From assembly GCA_039026555.1 (NCBI GenBank), contig JBCCMB010000015.1, positions 1-35,708 on the forward strand: a stretch of DNA of 35,708 bases, in the 5' to 3' direction. The notes under the pieces were generated by a model that saw only the letters and a list, made by a program, of their open reading frames with translations, was not told where the DNA came from and made no database searches. Shown here piece by piece: positions 24,864 to 32,573 of the stretch (the first letter of the stretch is position 1; every line of letters begins with the position of its first letter). The position numbers and the translations under genes were made by a program. This DNA is from JBCCMB01 sp039026555 (GTDB taxonomy: Bacteria > Pseudomonadota > Alphaproteobacteria > Caulobacterales > Hyphomonadaceae).

Positions 24864-25343
24864 ATGACCAACCCCGCGCCACCGGCCCAAGATCCAAACC
24901 TTCCCACCGCCGGATATTTTGACGGTCGCGAGCACGTGCTTCCCTTCCGTATCTATTATGAGGATACGGACTTTTCCGGCGTCGTGTATCACGCCAACTA
25001 TCTGAGATTTTTCGAACGCGGACGGTCGGATTTCCTTCGTCTCGCGGGCGTTCATCACGCGGACTTGGCCAACAGGGAGGCGCCTTCCGGCTTTGCGGTC
25101 GCGGCGATGGAGTTAGAATTCAAAAAGCCCGCCCGTATTGACGATGCGCTCCTTGTTCGAACCCGGCATACCGGATCGCGAGGGCCGAGGTTGTTTTTCT
25201 CGCAGAAAGTCTGGCGTGACGGAGATTTAATCTGCGCTGCAAAAGTCACGGCGACGGCGATCTATCTTGATGGGCGGATCAAGCGTCCATCACCGGAAGA
25301 AAAGGCGGTTTGGGCGGGGTTTGAATGGCGCGACGGCGCCTAA
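24864..25343 (+). CDS. ybgC: Tol-Pal system acyl-CoA thioesterase YbgC
   Basis: Hotdog-fold thioesterase, first gene of the Tol-Pal locus; it hydrolyses short or long acyl-CoA and has been linked to phospholipid enzymes. Of its 159 residues, YYEDTDFSGVVYHANYLRFFE at about 31-51 is diagnostic, with catalytic D36 and the YHANY loop, and AMELEFKKPARIDD is the next family strand. The ATG at 24864 is preferred over an in-frame GTG at 24843. The first 25 residues (Pro-rich, PAPPAQDPN) are longer than in E. coli YbgC. A 150-base gap with a GGCGCC hairpin separates it from tolQ. Confidence 0.94.
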   Translation: MTNPAPPAQDPNLPTAGYFDGREHVLPFRIYYEDTDFSGVVYHANYLRFFERGRSDFLRLAGVHHADLANREAPSGFAVAAMELEFKKPARIDDALLVRTRHTGSRGPRLFFSQKVWRDGDLICAAKVTATAIYLDGRIKRPSPEEKAVWAGFEWRDGA

Positions 25344-25366
25344 ATAGGCTGTCAAACCTAAGTTTT

Positions 25367-25383
25367 GGCGCCGGTTTGGCGCC
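25367..25383 (+). other. GGCGCC-loop-GGCGCC hairpin in the ybgC-tolQ spacer
   Basis: Two copies of the palindrome GGCGCC at 25367-25372 and 25378-25383 can pair around a five-base GGTTT loop, giving a perfect six-pair GC stem 24 bases after the ybgC stop. No T run follows. It may slow polymerase, protect the 3' end of the ybgC part of the message, or act as a weak terminator; these are guesses. The remaining spacer to tolQ (25384-25493) shows nothing certain beyond AGAGG before the tolQ start. Confidence 0.4.
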
Positions 25384-25493
25384 GCTGTCCTTCATCTTGC
25401 CCAATTTGCCTCTCAAGACGGGTGCGTTACATAGCACGCGCCGGTGGCCTCCCCGCCGGTCGTTGAATTCTCCCTGCGCGTAAAGAGGCCCCT

Positions 25494-26210
25494 ATGGAAG
25501 CCGTCGCTTTAAATGAAGTCGCTGGCCAAGACTTTTCCTTGATGGCCATGTTCCTGGAAGCGGACATTGTCGTCAAAGTCGTCATGTTGATGCTGGTGCT
25601 CGCCTCCGTCTGGTCCTGGGCGATTGCGCTCGACAAATGGATGGGCGTCGGAAGCGCCAAGAAAAAAGCCAAACAGTTTGAAAACGCTTTTTGGTCCGGT
25701 CAGCCCTTGGACGATATGGGCGACCGGGTCGGCGACAAAGCCTCCGACGCCATGGCGCGCGTGTTCGCCGCCGGCGCGCGAGAGTGGCGCGATGCGCGCC
25801 GCATCAAATCGCCGGACGCGGTGCAGGTTGGTGCGTTGGTCGAGCGTGCGCGCGGCCAGATGGGCGTCGCCGTATCGCGAGAGGCGACCCGTATGGAGAG
25901 CGGCCTAGGCACGCTCGCTATTATCGGTTCCGCCTCGCCCTTTATCGGCCTTTTCGGCACGGTCTGGGGGATTATGAATTCCTTCCGCTCGATCGCCGCG
26001 GCGAAGGAGACCAATTTGGCGGTCGTCGCCCCCGGCATCGCGGAAGCTCTGTTCGCCACGGCTTTGGGATTGGCCGCGGCGATCCCGGCGGTGATCTTTT
26101 ACAACAAATTCTCGGGCGACATCGGCAAATACACCGAACGCATGGAAACCTTCACCGAAGAATTCCTGGTGCGTTTGTCGCGCCGCATTACCGAAAAAAT
26201 GGAAGACTAG
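25494..26210 (+). CDS. tolQ: Tol-Pal system protein TolQ
   Basis: Inner-membrane proton-channel subunit (MotA/TolQ/ExbB family) that with TolR powers TolA. It has 238 residues. TM1 is at about 25-46 (VVKVVMLMLVLASVWSWAIA), a long cytoplasmic loop at 47-137 follows, TM2 is at 138-162 (GTLAIIGSASPFIGLFGTVWGI) and TM3 at 179-203 (APGIAEALFATALGLAAAIPAV). The conserved FGTVWGIM and the small-residue TM3 are typical. AAGAGG sits five bases before the ATG. tolR follows three bases after the stop. Confidence 0.97.
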   Translation: MEAVALNEVAGQDFSLMAMFLEADIVVKVVMLMLVLASVWSWAIALDKWMGVGSAKKKAKQFENAFWSGQPLDDMGDRVGDKASDAMARVFAAGAREWRDARRIKSPDAVQVGALVERARGQMGVAVSREATRMESGLGTLAIIGSASPFIGLFGTVWGIMNSFRSIAAAKETNLAVVAPGIAEALFATALGLAAAIPAVIFYNKFSGDIGKYTERMETFTEEFLVRLSRRITEKMED

Positions 26211-26213
26211 CCC

Positions 26214-26699
26214 ATGGCGATGTCACTCGGCGGCGGCGGGCGAAACACGGGCGGCGGACGTCGGCGACGACGCGGCTTGATGGCGGAAATCAATGTAACG
26301 CCGTTTGTGGACGTCATGTTGGTGCTGCTTATCGTGTTCATGGTGACCGCGCCCTTGTTGGCGACCGGCGTCACCGTCGACTTGCCGCGCACCAAGGCCG
26401 ACCCCTTGCCGTCGACGGACAGCCAACCCCTGTCGGTAACGGTCTCGGTCGAGGGCGAGTTGTTTCTCGGCACCCAGAAAGAGGCGATTGCGCCGGAAGA
26501 ATTAGGTCCGCGCCTAGTCGCCATCGCGGCGAACGGATATGAGGAACGGATTTTTGTGCGCGGCGACAAGGGTGCGGCCTATGGCTCGGTTTTGGGCGCG
26601 CTGTCCTTGATCCAAACCGCCGGGTTTTCCAATGTCGCTTTGGTGACTGATCCCAACGGGCCTGCGCTCGAGCCTCCGAATCCGGAAGGGGAGGGCTAG
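26214..26699 (+). CDS. tolR: Tol-Pal system protein TolR (ExbD family)
   Basis: Inner-membrane protein of the TolQ-TolR motor, 161 residues. The basic, Gly-rich N terminus GGGRRRRRG is cytoplasmic. INVTPFVDVMLVLLIVFMVTAP is the single transmembrane helix, carrying D33, which corresponds to the proton-relay Asp23 of E. coli TolR. The periplasmic domain follows from VDLPRT to the end. A GGAAG in the tolQ end serves as ribosome site. A second ATG six bases downstream (26220) is also possible. tolA starts six bases after its stop. Confidence 0.96.
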   Translation: MAMSLGGGGRNTGGGRRRRRGLMAEINVTPFVDVMLVLLIVFMVTAPLLATGVTVDLPRTKADPLPSTDSQPLSVTVSVEGELFLGTQKEAIAPEELGPRLVAIAANGYEERIFVRGDKGAAYGSVLGALSLIQTAGFSNVALVTDPNGPALEPPNPEGEG

Positions 26700-26705
26700 T
26701 CCCGC

Positions 26706-27584
26706 ATGCGGCTTGGCCTGCCTTTATCGGTTGCGCTTCACTCGGCCCTGGCGGCTGGGACGCTGGTGGTGATTCCAGCGGCGGCGCGCGAGAGCCAGGA
26801 AATCGTCATCGTGCCGGTGGAATTGGTGACCGTGGGCGCAATGACGAATGTCGCGGCCATCGTGGCAGCCGAACCTGAGCCTGAACCGGAAGAAGCGACC
26901 GAAGAGATCGAAGAGCCGATCGAAGACGAGCCTGAAGCCGCGCTGCCGGATCCGGAAGAGGTCGAGCCTGAATCGCTGCCTGAGGCGGCGCCCGAGCCAG
27001 AACCAGAACCCGCACCAGAACCGGAGCCCGAGCCTGAAGACGAGCCTGAAGAAAAGCCGGAACCTGAAGAGCCGCCCAAACCCGAGCCTAAGCCTGAAGA
27101 AGAATCTCAAGAGCGCTTGGAGAATCAGTTCGACAGCATTTTGAAGACCGTCGAAAAGAAAAAGACCGAGCGCAAAAGGCCGCAAAAGACAGCGGATATT
27201 CAAAAGACCGACGACGCATCTCAAGTGCGGCCGGGCGTCGGCGCGGGCACCGGAAATACGGTCGACGCGATCACCTATATCGTCTCGAAGATTGAAACGA
27301 CGGGCTGTTGGCGAGATCCGTCCGATATGCCCAATGCGGAAAGGCTGCGGGCGACGATTCGCTTTAATCTTCTACCGGACGGGTCGATCAGTGGCTCGCC
27401 GAAATTGATTCAGCCGCCCGTTCAACCTATGGGCGATCAGCCTATGCGCGTTTTCGTGCAACGCGCTTATCGCGCGATACGTAAATGCGCCCCCTATGAT
27501 CAATTGCCGGCTGAGGGTTATGAAACGTGGAAGACCGTGACTTTGAACTTCAGGGGCGATACCGGCCTATCGGGCGGTCGATGA
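26706..27584 (+). CDS. tolA: Tol-Pal system protein TolA with a Pro/Glu-rich stalk
   Basis: Force-transmitting protein spanning from the TolQR motor to Pal, 292 residues. The N-terminal anchor is LPLSVALHSALAAGTLVVIP (5-24), containing the conserved S-x3-H pattern. Residues 56-135 are almost only Pro, Glu, Asp and Lys, mostly EP repeats. A charged helix follows (136-170), and the C-terminal TolA/TonB-like domain runs from about 185 to 285 with two cysteines, C201 and C261, that could form a disulfide. In enteric TolA the stalk is a long Ala/Lys helix; a PE stalk as here is extended and more like TonB. GGGAGGG precedes the start. Confidence 0.93.
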   Translation: MRLGLPLSVALHSALAAGTLVVIPAAARESQEIVIVPVELVTVGAMTNVAAIVAAEPEPEPEEATEEIEEPIEDEPEAALPDPEEVEPESLPEAAPEPEPEPAPEPEPEPEDEPEEKPEPEEPPKPEPKPEEESQERLENQFDSILKTVEKKKTERKRPQKTADIQKTDDASQVRPGVGAGTGNTVDAITYIVSKIETTGCWRDPSDMPNAERLRATIRFNLLPDGSISGSPKLIQPPVQPMGDQPMRVFVQRAYRAIRKCAPYDQLPAEGYETWKTVTLNFRGDTGLSGGR

Positions 27585-27603
27585 AAATTTGAGGAGAGCC
27601 GAT

Positions 27604-28980
27604 ATGATTCAGCTTAGAAGATGTCTTGCGGCGCTCGTCATTGCGCTCAGCGCTGTCGGCGGCGCAGTGCTGCCCGCACAAGCGCAAATTGAAGGCGACA
27701 TTACCCGCGGCACATTCGAACCCATGCCGGTGGCCGTGCCGGCTTTTGCCGGCGATACGCCTGAAGCGACCGCCGTGGGCGCAGATATCGCCGGCGTGAT
27801 CGCGTCTGATTTAGGCGGCTCCGGCTTATTTCGATTGATCGGGGAAGACGCGTTCATTGAACGTAATCTTGATATTTCGGTTTTGCCGCGGTTTGCCGAT
27901 TGGAAGGTCGTTCAAGCAGAAGCGCTGGTCGTCGGGCGCACCTATTTGGATCCAACGGGCCGTTTGGTGGCGCAATTCCGGCTTTACGACGTGTTCGCCG
28001 GCCGCCAGCTCTTCTCGCAAGAATACGCCGTTCCCAGCCAGGAAAGCTGGCGGCGCATCGCCCACATCATCGCAGACGATGTTTATGAGCAATTGACAGG
28101 CGATGGCGGATATTTCGACACGCGCGTCGTCTTCATCGCCGAAAGCGGGCCCAAAACGAATCGCACGCGACGCCTGGCGATTATGGATCAGGACGGCGCC
28201 AATCCCGAATTCTTGACAGATGGGCGTTACGAAGTACTGACGCCGCGCTTTTCGCCGTCGTCTCAGACTATTATCTACACGGCCCTGGTGCCGGATCGCG
28301 TCAATCCGCGTATCGAGCGCCGCCGCGTTTTCTTGTTCGACATCGAAACCGGACGTCAGGAGGTGATTGGCGATTTTCCGGGCATGAGCTTTGCCGCGCG
28401 GTTTGCTCCGGATGGACGCTCCGTCGCGATGAGCATGGAACAGGCCGGAAATTCCGACATTTACGTTATGGATTTGGCGCGCCGGAACCGAGTGCGGCTG
28501 ACAACGTCGCAGGCGATCGACACCTCGCCCTCTTATGCGCCCGAGGGCGATCGCATCGTGTTTAACTCCGACCGGGGCGGGTCTTCGCAGCTTTATGTGA
28601 TGAACGCCGACGGCCGGCCGATGAGCTGTCCGTCGGGCGGAAGCTCAGACGCGTGCCGAATCACTTTCGGTCAGGGGCGCTATTCCACGCCGGTTTGGTC
28701 GCCGCGCGGGGACCTCATCGCGTTCACCAAGCAGGCGAACGGCCGCTTCTACATCGGCGTGATCAAACCGGACGGCACGGGCGAGCGTTTATTGACCGAG
28801 GCTTATCTCGACGAGGGGCCCACCTGGTCGCCTAATGGGCGGGTCATCGCGTTTTTCCGCGAACGGGCGCCGGGAGCGCAGCCCCAATTGTGGAGCGTTG
28901 ATCTTTCTGGGCGCAATTTAAAGTTGATGACGACGCCTGGAAGTGCGTCGGATCCGGCTTGGTCGCCCGTTTTGAGGTGA
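27604..28980 (+). CDS. tolB: Tol-Pal system protein TolB
   Basis: Periplasmic beta-propeller protein that cycles between Pal and TolA. Its 458 residues comprise a signal peptide ending in LPAQAQ (about 22-28), the N-terminal TolB domain (ITRGTFEPMPVAVPAF to about 165), and a six-bladed WD40-like propeller with repeated ASP/WSP motifs: RFSPSSQTIIYTA, RFAPDGRSVAMSM, SYAPEGDRIVFNSDRGGSSQLYVM, VWSPRGDLIAFTK, TWSPNGRVIAFFRE. The ATG at 27604 is chosen because GAGGAG (27591-27596) lies seven bases upstream; the in-frame TTG at 27589 is unnecessary. tolA ends 19 bases before. Confidence 0.97.
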   Translation: MIQLRRCLAALVIALSAVGGAVLPAQAQIEGDITRGTFEPMPVAVPAFAGDTPEATAVGADIAGVIASDLGGSGLFRLIGEDAFIERNLDISVLPRFADWKVVQAEALVVGRTYLDPTGRLVAQFRLYDVFAGRQLFSQEYAVPSQESWRRIAHIIADDVYEQLTGDGGYFDTRVVFIAESGPKTNRTRRLAIMDQDGANPEFLTDGRYEVLTPRFSPSSQTIIYTALVPDRVNPRIERRRVFLFDIETGRQEVIGDFPGMSFAARFAPDGRSVAMSMEQAGNSDIYVMDLARRNRVRLTTSQAIDTSPSYAPEGDRIVFNSDRGGSSQLYVMNADGRPMSCPSGGSSDACRITFGQGRYSTPVWSPRGDLIAFTKQANGRFYIGVIKPDGTGERLLTEAYLDEGPTWSPNGRVIAFFRERAPGAQPQLWSVDLSGRNLKLMTTPGSASDPAWSPVLR

Positions 28981-29190
28981 TTTAGGCGCCATTTTTCCTG
29001 TCGATTCCATGAAATTCGCGTAACGGGCGACCGTTCTTGGTTGCGATATGGTTAAAACGACGCTTAATGTCGCGCTTATTGGTCGATCGACTGTGTGTCG
29101 AACGACGGCCTCGTGTGGCCGTTGTGCAAAGTTGGTCGCGCCGCGATACGTGCTTCGAGGGAGCATGTGACGAAGGGGAGTTGAAGACTC
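28981..29190 (+). promoter_or_regulatory. tolB-pal spacer with hairpin and putative CtrA site
   Basis: A 210-base spacer, the widest in the Tol-Pal locus. ATGGTTAA at 29048-29055 is a CtrA half-site word on the reverse strand, and TTAA recurs at 29064-29067, eight bases after the first TTAA (the consensus is seven). ACGGCC at 29105-29110 pairs perfectly with GGCCGT at 29117-29122 around a six-base loop, and two further pairs extend it, one of them G-T. No T run follows. GGGGAG lies ten bases before the pal start. The width and content suggest that pal has its own promoter, matching the extra Pal copies needed relative to TolQRA. Confidence 0.4.
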
Positions 29191-29730
29191 ATGGATTCCA
29201 AACTCGGCATCGCCGTAATCGCCAGCGCAGCCCTTATTTCGGCTTGCGCTTCTACACCGCCGGAAGAGCCGGCTCCAGTCGTGGTCGCAGAACCTGAGCC
29301 CGCGCCGGAGCCTGTTGTGGAGGCGCCGGCTGAGCCGGTCTATTCAGGTCCGTTGCCTGGCTCGGTACAGGATTTCGCAGACAATGCCGGGGATCGCGTT
29401 TTCTTCGAAGTCGATCAATACAATCTCGACGCTGAAGATCGCGCGGCGCTTCAGCGTCAAGCGACGTGGCTCGGCGCATACCCGGGCGTAACCGTGTTGG
29501 TGGGCGGTAACGCCGATGAGCGCGGCACGCGTGAATACAACCTTGCTCTGGGCGCGCGCCGCGCGTCTGCAGTCAAGGATTATTTGGTGAGCTTGGGCGT
29601 CGACCCAGCGCGCATCGAAACGATTTCCTATGGCAAGGAGCGTCCTTTGGACCCTGCGAGCACGGAAGCGGCTTGGAACGTAAACCGCAACGCGCAAACG
29701 CAAATCGTTAGCGGCGCTGTCACCGGCTAA
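29191..29730 (+). CDS. pal: Peptidoglycan-associated lipoprotein Pal
   Basis: Outer-membrane lipoprotein that binds peptidoglycan and TolB, drawing the outer membrane inward at division. It has 179 residues. The signal sequence ends in the lipobox LISAC, with lipid Cys19. A Pro/Glu/Val linker (23-50) follows, then the OmpA-like domain (about 66-176) with DRVFFEVDQYNLD, the diaminopimelate-binding D109 in GNADERG, and R124 in NLALGARRA. YGKERPLDPASTEAAWNVNRN closes the domain. Length and motifs are normal. cpoB follows closely. Confidence 0.97.
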   Translation: MDSKLGIAVIASAALISACASTPPEEPAPVVVAEPEPAPEPVVEAPAEPVYSGPLPGSVQDFADNAGDRVFFEVDQYNLDAEDRAALQRQATWLGAYPGVTVLVGGNADERGTREYNLALGARRASAVKDYLVSLGVDPARIETISYGKERPLDPASTEAAWNVNRNAQTQIVSGAVTG

Positions 29731-29809
29731 GTCCGCCCTTATGTCATTGAGTGCAGTTCCCGATCCGTGTCGCCACAATTTCGGCGCGGATCGGGGCTAT
29801 ACGCGCAGA

Positions 29810-30685
29810 ATGATATTTATGCGTGGACATCAAAGAGCCGCCGCTCCGGTTTTGACCGTCGCGTCCGCTCTCTTTCTTATGACGGCTGCAGCGCCTGCTC
29901 AGGCCCAAACATCCGCCTACACCGCCCACACGGCTCCCAATCCTGTGATTGATCGTTTGCAGATCCGTGTTGATACGCTCGACACGGAATTACGCTCAAT
30001 GACCGGCCGGTTGGAGACGATGGGCTTTGAGCTCAACCAAGCGCGGAAAACCGCTAAAGAAGCCGATGATCGCAGCGCGGCGTTGGAAGTTGTTATCGAA
30101 ACGCTGGAAGCTCGGATCGCCGCGCTCGAGAGCATTTTGAACGCACCGCTAGATGAGGCGGCGGGCGCCGCTGATGATCCAGCCTCAGCTGTTGTATCGC
30201 TTGTCGGGCCCACAGATCCTGCGACGCGCGAAGCGCTGGCCGCTGAGCGCAGCGACGATGGCGAGTTGGCGTCGAAACAACCGGACGTCGAATTGGCTGA
30301 GGATCCGGCGGAATTGTACAAGCAGGCGCGCAGTCTTTTGCTAAAGGGCGACTTTCCGTCCGCCGAGACCGCCTTCAGCACCTATCTGGAACGCCATAGT
30401 GATCTTGAGAATGCCGGCGAAGCTCAATATTGGCTGGGCGAAAGCTTGCTGGTCCAAGAAGCCTATCCGGAAGCCGCCGCCGCCTACGTCGCCTTGCTGA
30501 CGGATTATCCCGATGCGCCGAAAGCGCCGGACGGCTTGGTGAAATTGGCGCGGTCGCTGCGTTTGCTCGGCGAAGCTGGACAAGCGTGCGCGGCTTTAGA
30601 CGAGTTACCGACCCGCTACCCCGACGCGTCAGCCGTCACTCGCAGCTTGGCCGCAACTGAGCGTTCTCGCGCCGAGTGCAGCTAG
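29810..30685 (+). CDS. cpoB: Tol-Pal system protein CpoB (YbgF)
   Basis: Periplasmic protein linking Tol-Pal with peptidoglycan synthesis at the septum. It has 291 residues. The signal peptide ends in AAPAQAQ (about 27-33). A coiled-coil trimerisation segment follows (RLQIRVDTLDTELRSMTGRLETM to about 120), then a variable linker, then TPR repeats from AELYKQARSLLLKGDFPSAETAF onwards with the family AQYWLGESLLVQEAYPEAA and PKAPDGLVKLARSLRLLG. The frame is open from 29741, but the signal peptide is best placed from ATG 29810 (or 29819). No strong ribosome site is seen for any of them. Confidence 0.92.
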   Translation: MIFMRGHQRAAAPVLTVASALFLMTAAAPAQAQTSAYTAHTAPNPVIDRLQIRVDTLDTELRSMTGRLETMGFELNQARKTAKEADDRSAALEVVIETLEARIAALESILNAPLDEAAGAADDPASAVVSLVGPTDPATREALAAERSDDGELASKQPDVELAEDPAELYKQARSLLLKGDFPSAETAFSTYLERHSDLENAGEAQYWLGESLLVQEAYPEAAAAYVALLTDYPDAPKAPDGLVKLARSLRLLGEAGQACAALDELPTRYPDASAVTRSLAATERSRAECS

Positions 30686-30697
30686 GAGGGGCCGGGT

Positions 30698-31207
30698 TTG
30701 AGCCGCGCCTTCGCCCCGGCGCTTTTCGCGATGTGCGCGCTGCTCGAGCCAATAGCGTCCGCGCAATCCGTAAATGTCGCCTCGTCCGAACGCGTGCGCG
30801 GCGGCATGTTCGACGCGTCCGATCCGGAACGCCTCGTTCGCTTTATGACAGAGCTCGGCTATCAGGCGGAATTGACGACAGACGCGGTCGGCGATCCGCT
30901 CATCAACGGCCGGGTCTCTTCCACAGATTATGTCATCCAGTTTTATGAGTGCGAGGAGGGGAGTTTTTGCAACTCGGTTCAATTTCTCGCCGAGGCGCCG
31001 CAACCCGCCGCTGCGACGTTGGAACAGCTCAACGCCTTCAACACGCGTTGGCGGTATGTGCGTGCGACCTTCGCCGTGGGGCTGATCCGGTTGCAAATGG
31101 ACTTAAATCTTGATGGCGGCCTCGCGGCCTCGAACGTTGAAGATACGCTCGACATTTGGCGCCAGCTGCTCGAAACCTTCGAGCGTGAATTCCTTTTACG
31201 CAGATAA
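30698..31207 (+). CDS. Exported YbjN-domain protein, TTG start
   Basis: A 169-residue protein with an N-terminal signal (FAPALFAMCALLEPIASA) and a YbjN fold: FDASDPERLVRFMTELGYQAEL opens it, DYVIQFYECEEGSFCNSVQF forms the central strands and AFNTRWRYVRATF the following helix. YbjN proteins are small type-III-secretion-chaperone-like folds of unknown role. Two cysteines sit six apart in the middle (CEEGSFC) and could pair in the periplasm. The TTG start is supported by AGGAGG (30684-30689) eight bases upstream; no ATG or GTG fits. It begins 12 bases after cpoB and its end overlaps the GTG start of tilS by 23 bases. Confidence 0.83.
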   Translation: MSRAFAPALFAMCALLEPIASAQSVNVASSERVRGGMFDASDPERLVRFMTELGYQAELTTDAVGDPLINGRVSSTDYVIQFYECEEGSFCNSVQFLAEAPQPAAATLEQLNAFNTRWRYVRATFAVGLIRLQMDLNLDGGLAASNVEDTLDIWRQLLETFEREFLLRR

Positions 31208-32573
31208 TTCGGACCCGACTTTCGGACTAAATCGGCGCGTTGGCGAAATCCTAGACGCACTGGTGGTCCCGGCGGACGAACGCGCTTTCGGCGTCGCCGT
31301 GTCGGGCGGCTCTGATTCGACAGCCTTGCTGGCGCTGTGCGCCGATTGGGCGCGACTGCGCGGAAGCCGCGTTTATGCTGTCACGCTCGACCACGGGCTG
31401 AGGTCAGAGGCCGCGGAGGAAGCGCGTCAAGTCGGCGCCTTCGCTAGACGACTCGGCGTTCCGCACACGATTTTGGAATGGCGGCCCGAGGGCGCCGTCA
31501 GCCAGGCGTCAGCGCGCGAGGCGCGGCATCGCTACTTGGCGACATGGGCGGCGGACGCGGGCGTATCTCATCTTGCATTGGGTCATACTGCGGATGATCG
31601 AATTGAAACTCTGCTGATCCGCGCCCGCGCTGGGTCGGGCTGGTATGGATTGGCGGCGCCCCAGCCCGTGTCGGCGTCTCCGATTTGGCCCGAAGGCCGC
31701 GATTTGCGTCTCATCCGGCCTTTGCTCAGCGTGTCTCGCGCCGATCTGCGCCGATATTTGTCGTCGTCCGGCATGTCTTGGATTGAGGATCCAACGAATG
31801 ATGATGCGAGCTATGAGCGCGTCAGAATGCGTCAGCTGGCGTCTGTCCTTTCGGACGCCGGTCGATGCGCGGCTTTGAAAGCAGCGGATCGACTTATGCA
31901 TCTGCGCGCGGCGCGAACGGCGCAGCTGCGCCAATTGTCCCAAACAGCGGTGGATTGGCGCGTCGACGGAAGCGCTGTCTTAGATCTTGCACGATGTGAC
32001 GAGGTGTTACCGGAAACGAGGTTCCGTCTGCTGCAAAACCTGCTCTTGGCGGTCTCTGGGGAGGCGGTCCCGCCACCGCTGACTGCGGTCGATGCGCTGA
32101 TCGCGCGTCTGGAGCGCGACCGCTCGGCGACTTTGGGCGGCGCATGGCTGGAGCGGCTGGGCGATGACCTTGATATTGTCCGCGCCCCTCGCGGTGGGGC
32201 GCGGACGCCGACGGCACCGGAAATCTCGGCCATGACGCTCAATCCCGGCGACGCGAAGGTCTGGGATGGTCGTTTCCATCTCACCTCATCGCCGAACGAA
32301 ACACCGAGGTCGGTGTTGAGCTATGATGATGCGCAACGGGCGGGCATGACGCTTATTGGTGGCGGCGAGGTCGCGCATCGGATGCGGCGGACCTTGCCGG
32401 TTCTGGTCGCTGAGGGCGTTGGCCATGTCGCCGGGTTACAAGCCGCGGAGACGCCAGCCAATGCTGGGTTCTTCGCCCGCGCTTTGCACCGGGACCGAAT
32501 TGAGTCTCTCCTGACCGACCCTCGCGCAGACCTGCTCACGCAGATCGGGCGAGATAATCTCGTTCAAGACTAA
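31185..32573 (+). CDS. tilS: tRNA(Ile)-lysidine synthetase TilS
   Basis: Attaches lysine to C34 of the CAU-anticodon tRNA(Ile), switching it to read AUA codons. It has 462 residues. The N-type ATP pyrophosphatase P-loop is SGGSDS at about 40-45, followed by VTLDHGLRSEAAEEA, LALGHTADDRIETLLIRARAGSG and RPLLSVSRADLRRYL, all family signatures. The C-terminal part (about 340-462) is the tRNA-binding domain. The frame is open to 31110, but GTG 31185 gives the normal distance to the P-loop. The gene lies between the Tol-Pal cluster and ftsH, the standard alphaproteobacterial order. TilS is needed to read AUA, the same codon that starts infC in this window. Confidence 0.95.
   Translation: MNSFYADNSDPTFGLNRRVGEILDALVVPADERAFGVAVSGGSDSTALLALCADWARLRGSRVYAVTLDHGLRSEAAEEARQVGAFARRLGVPHTILEWRPEGAVSQASAREARHRYLATWAADAGVSHLALGHTADDRIETLLIRARAGSGWYGLAAPQPVSASPIWPEGRDLRLIRPLLSVSRADLRRYLSSSGMSWIEDPTNDDASYERVRMRQLASVLSDAGRCAALKAADRLMHLRAARTAQLRQLSQTAVDWRVDGSAVLDLARCDEVLPETRFRLLQNLLLAVSGEAVPPPLTAVDALIARLERDRSATLGGAWLERLGDDLDIVRAPRGGARTPTAPEISAMTLNPGDAKVWDGRFHLTSSPNETPRSVLSYDDAQRAGMTLIGGGEVAHRMRRTLPVLVAEGVGHVAGLQAAETPANAGFFARALHRDRIESLLTDPRADLLTQIGRDNLVQD

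Noticed and set aside
25146..25160. GTTCGAACCC, a tRNA T-loop-like string.
   Set aside because: It is inside ybgC coding sequence and no acceptor stem or anticodon arm can be paired around it.
26738..27079. Ser/Gly-rich reverse frame opposite the TolA stalk.
   Set aside because: It is the mirror of the GAG/CCN codons of the Pro-Glu repeats and has no start signal.
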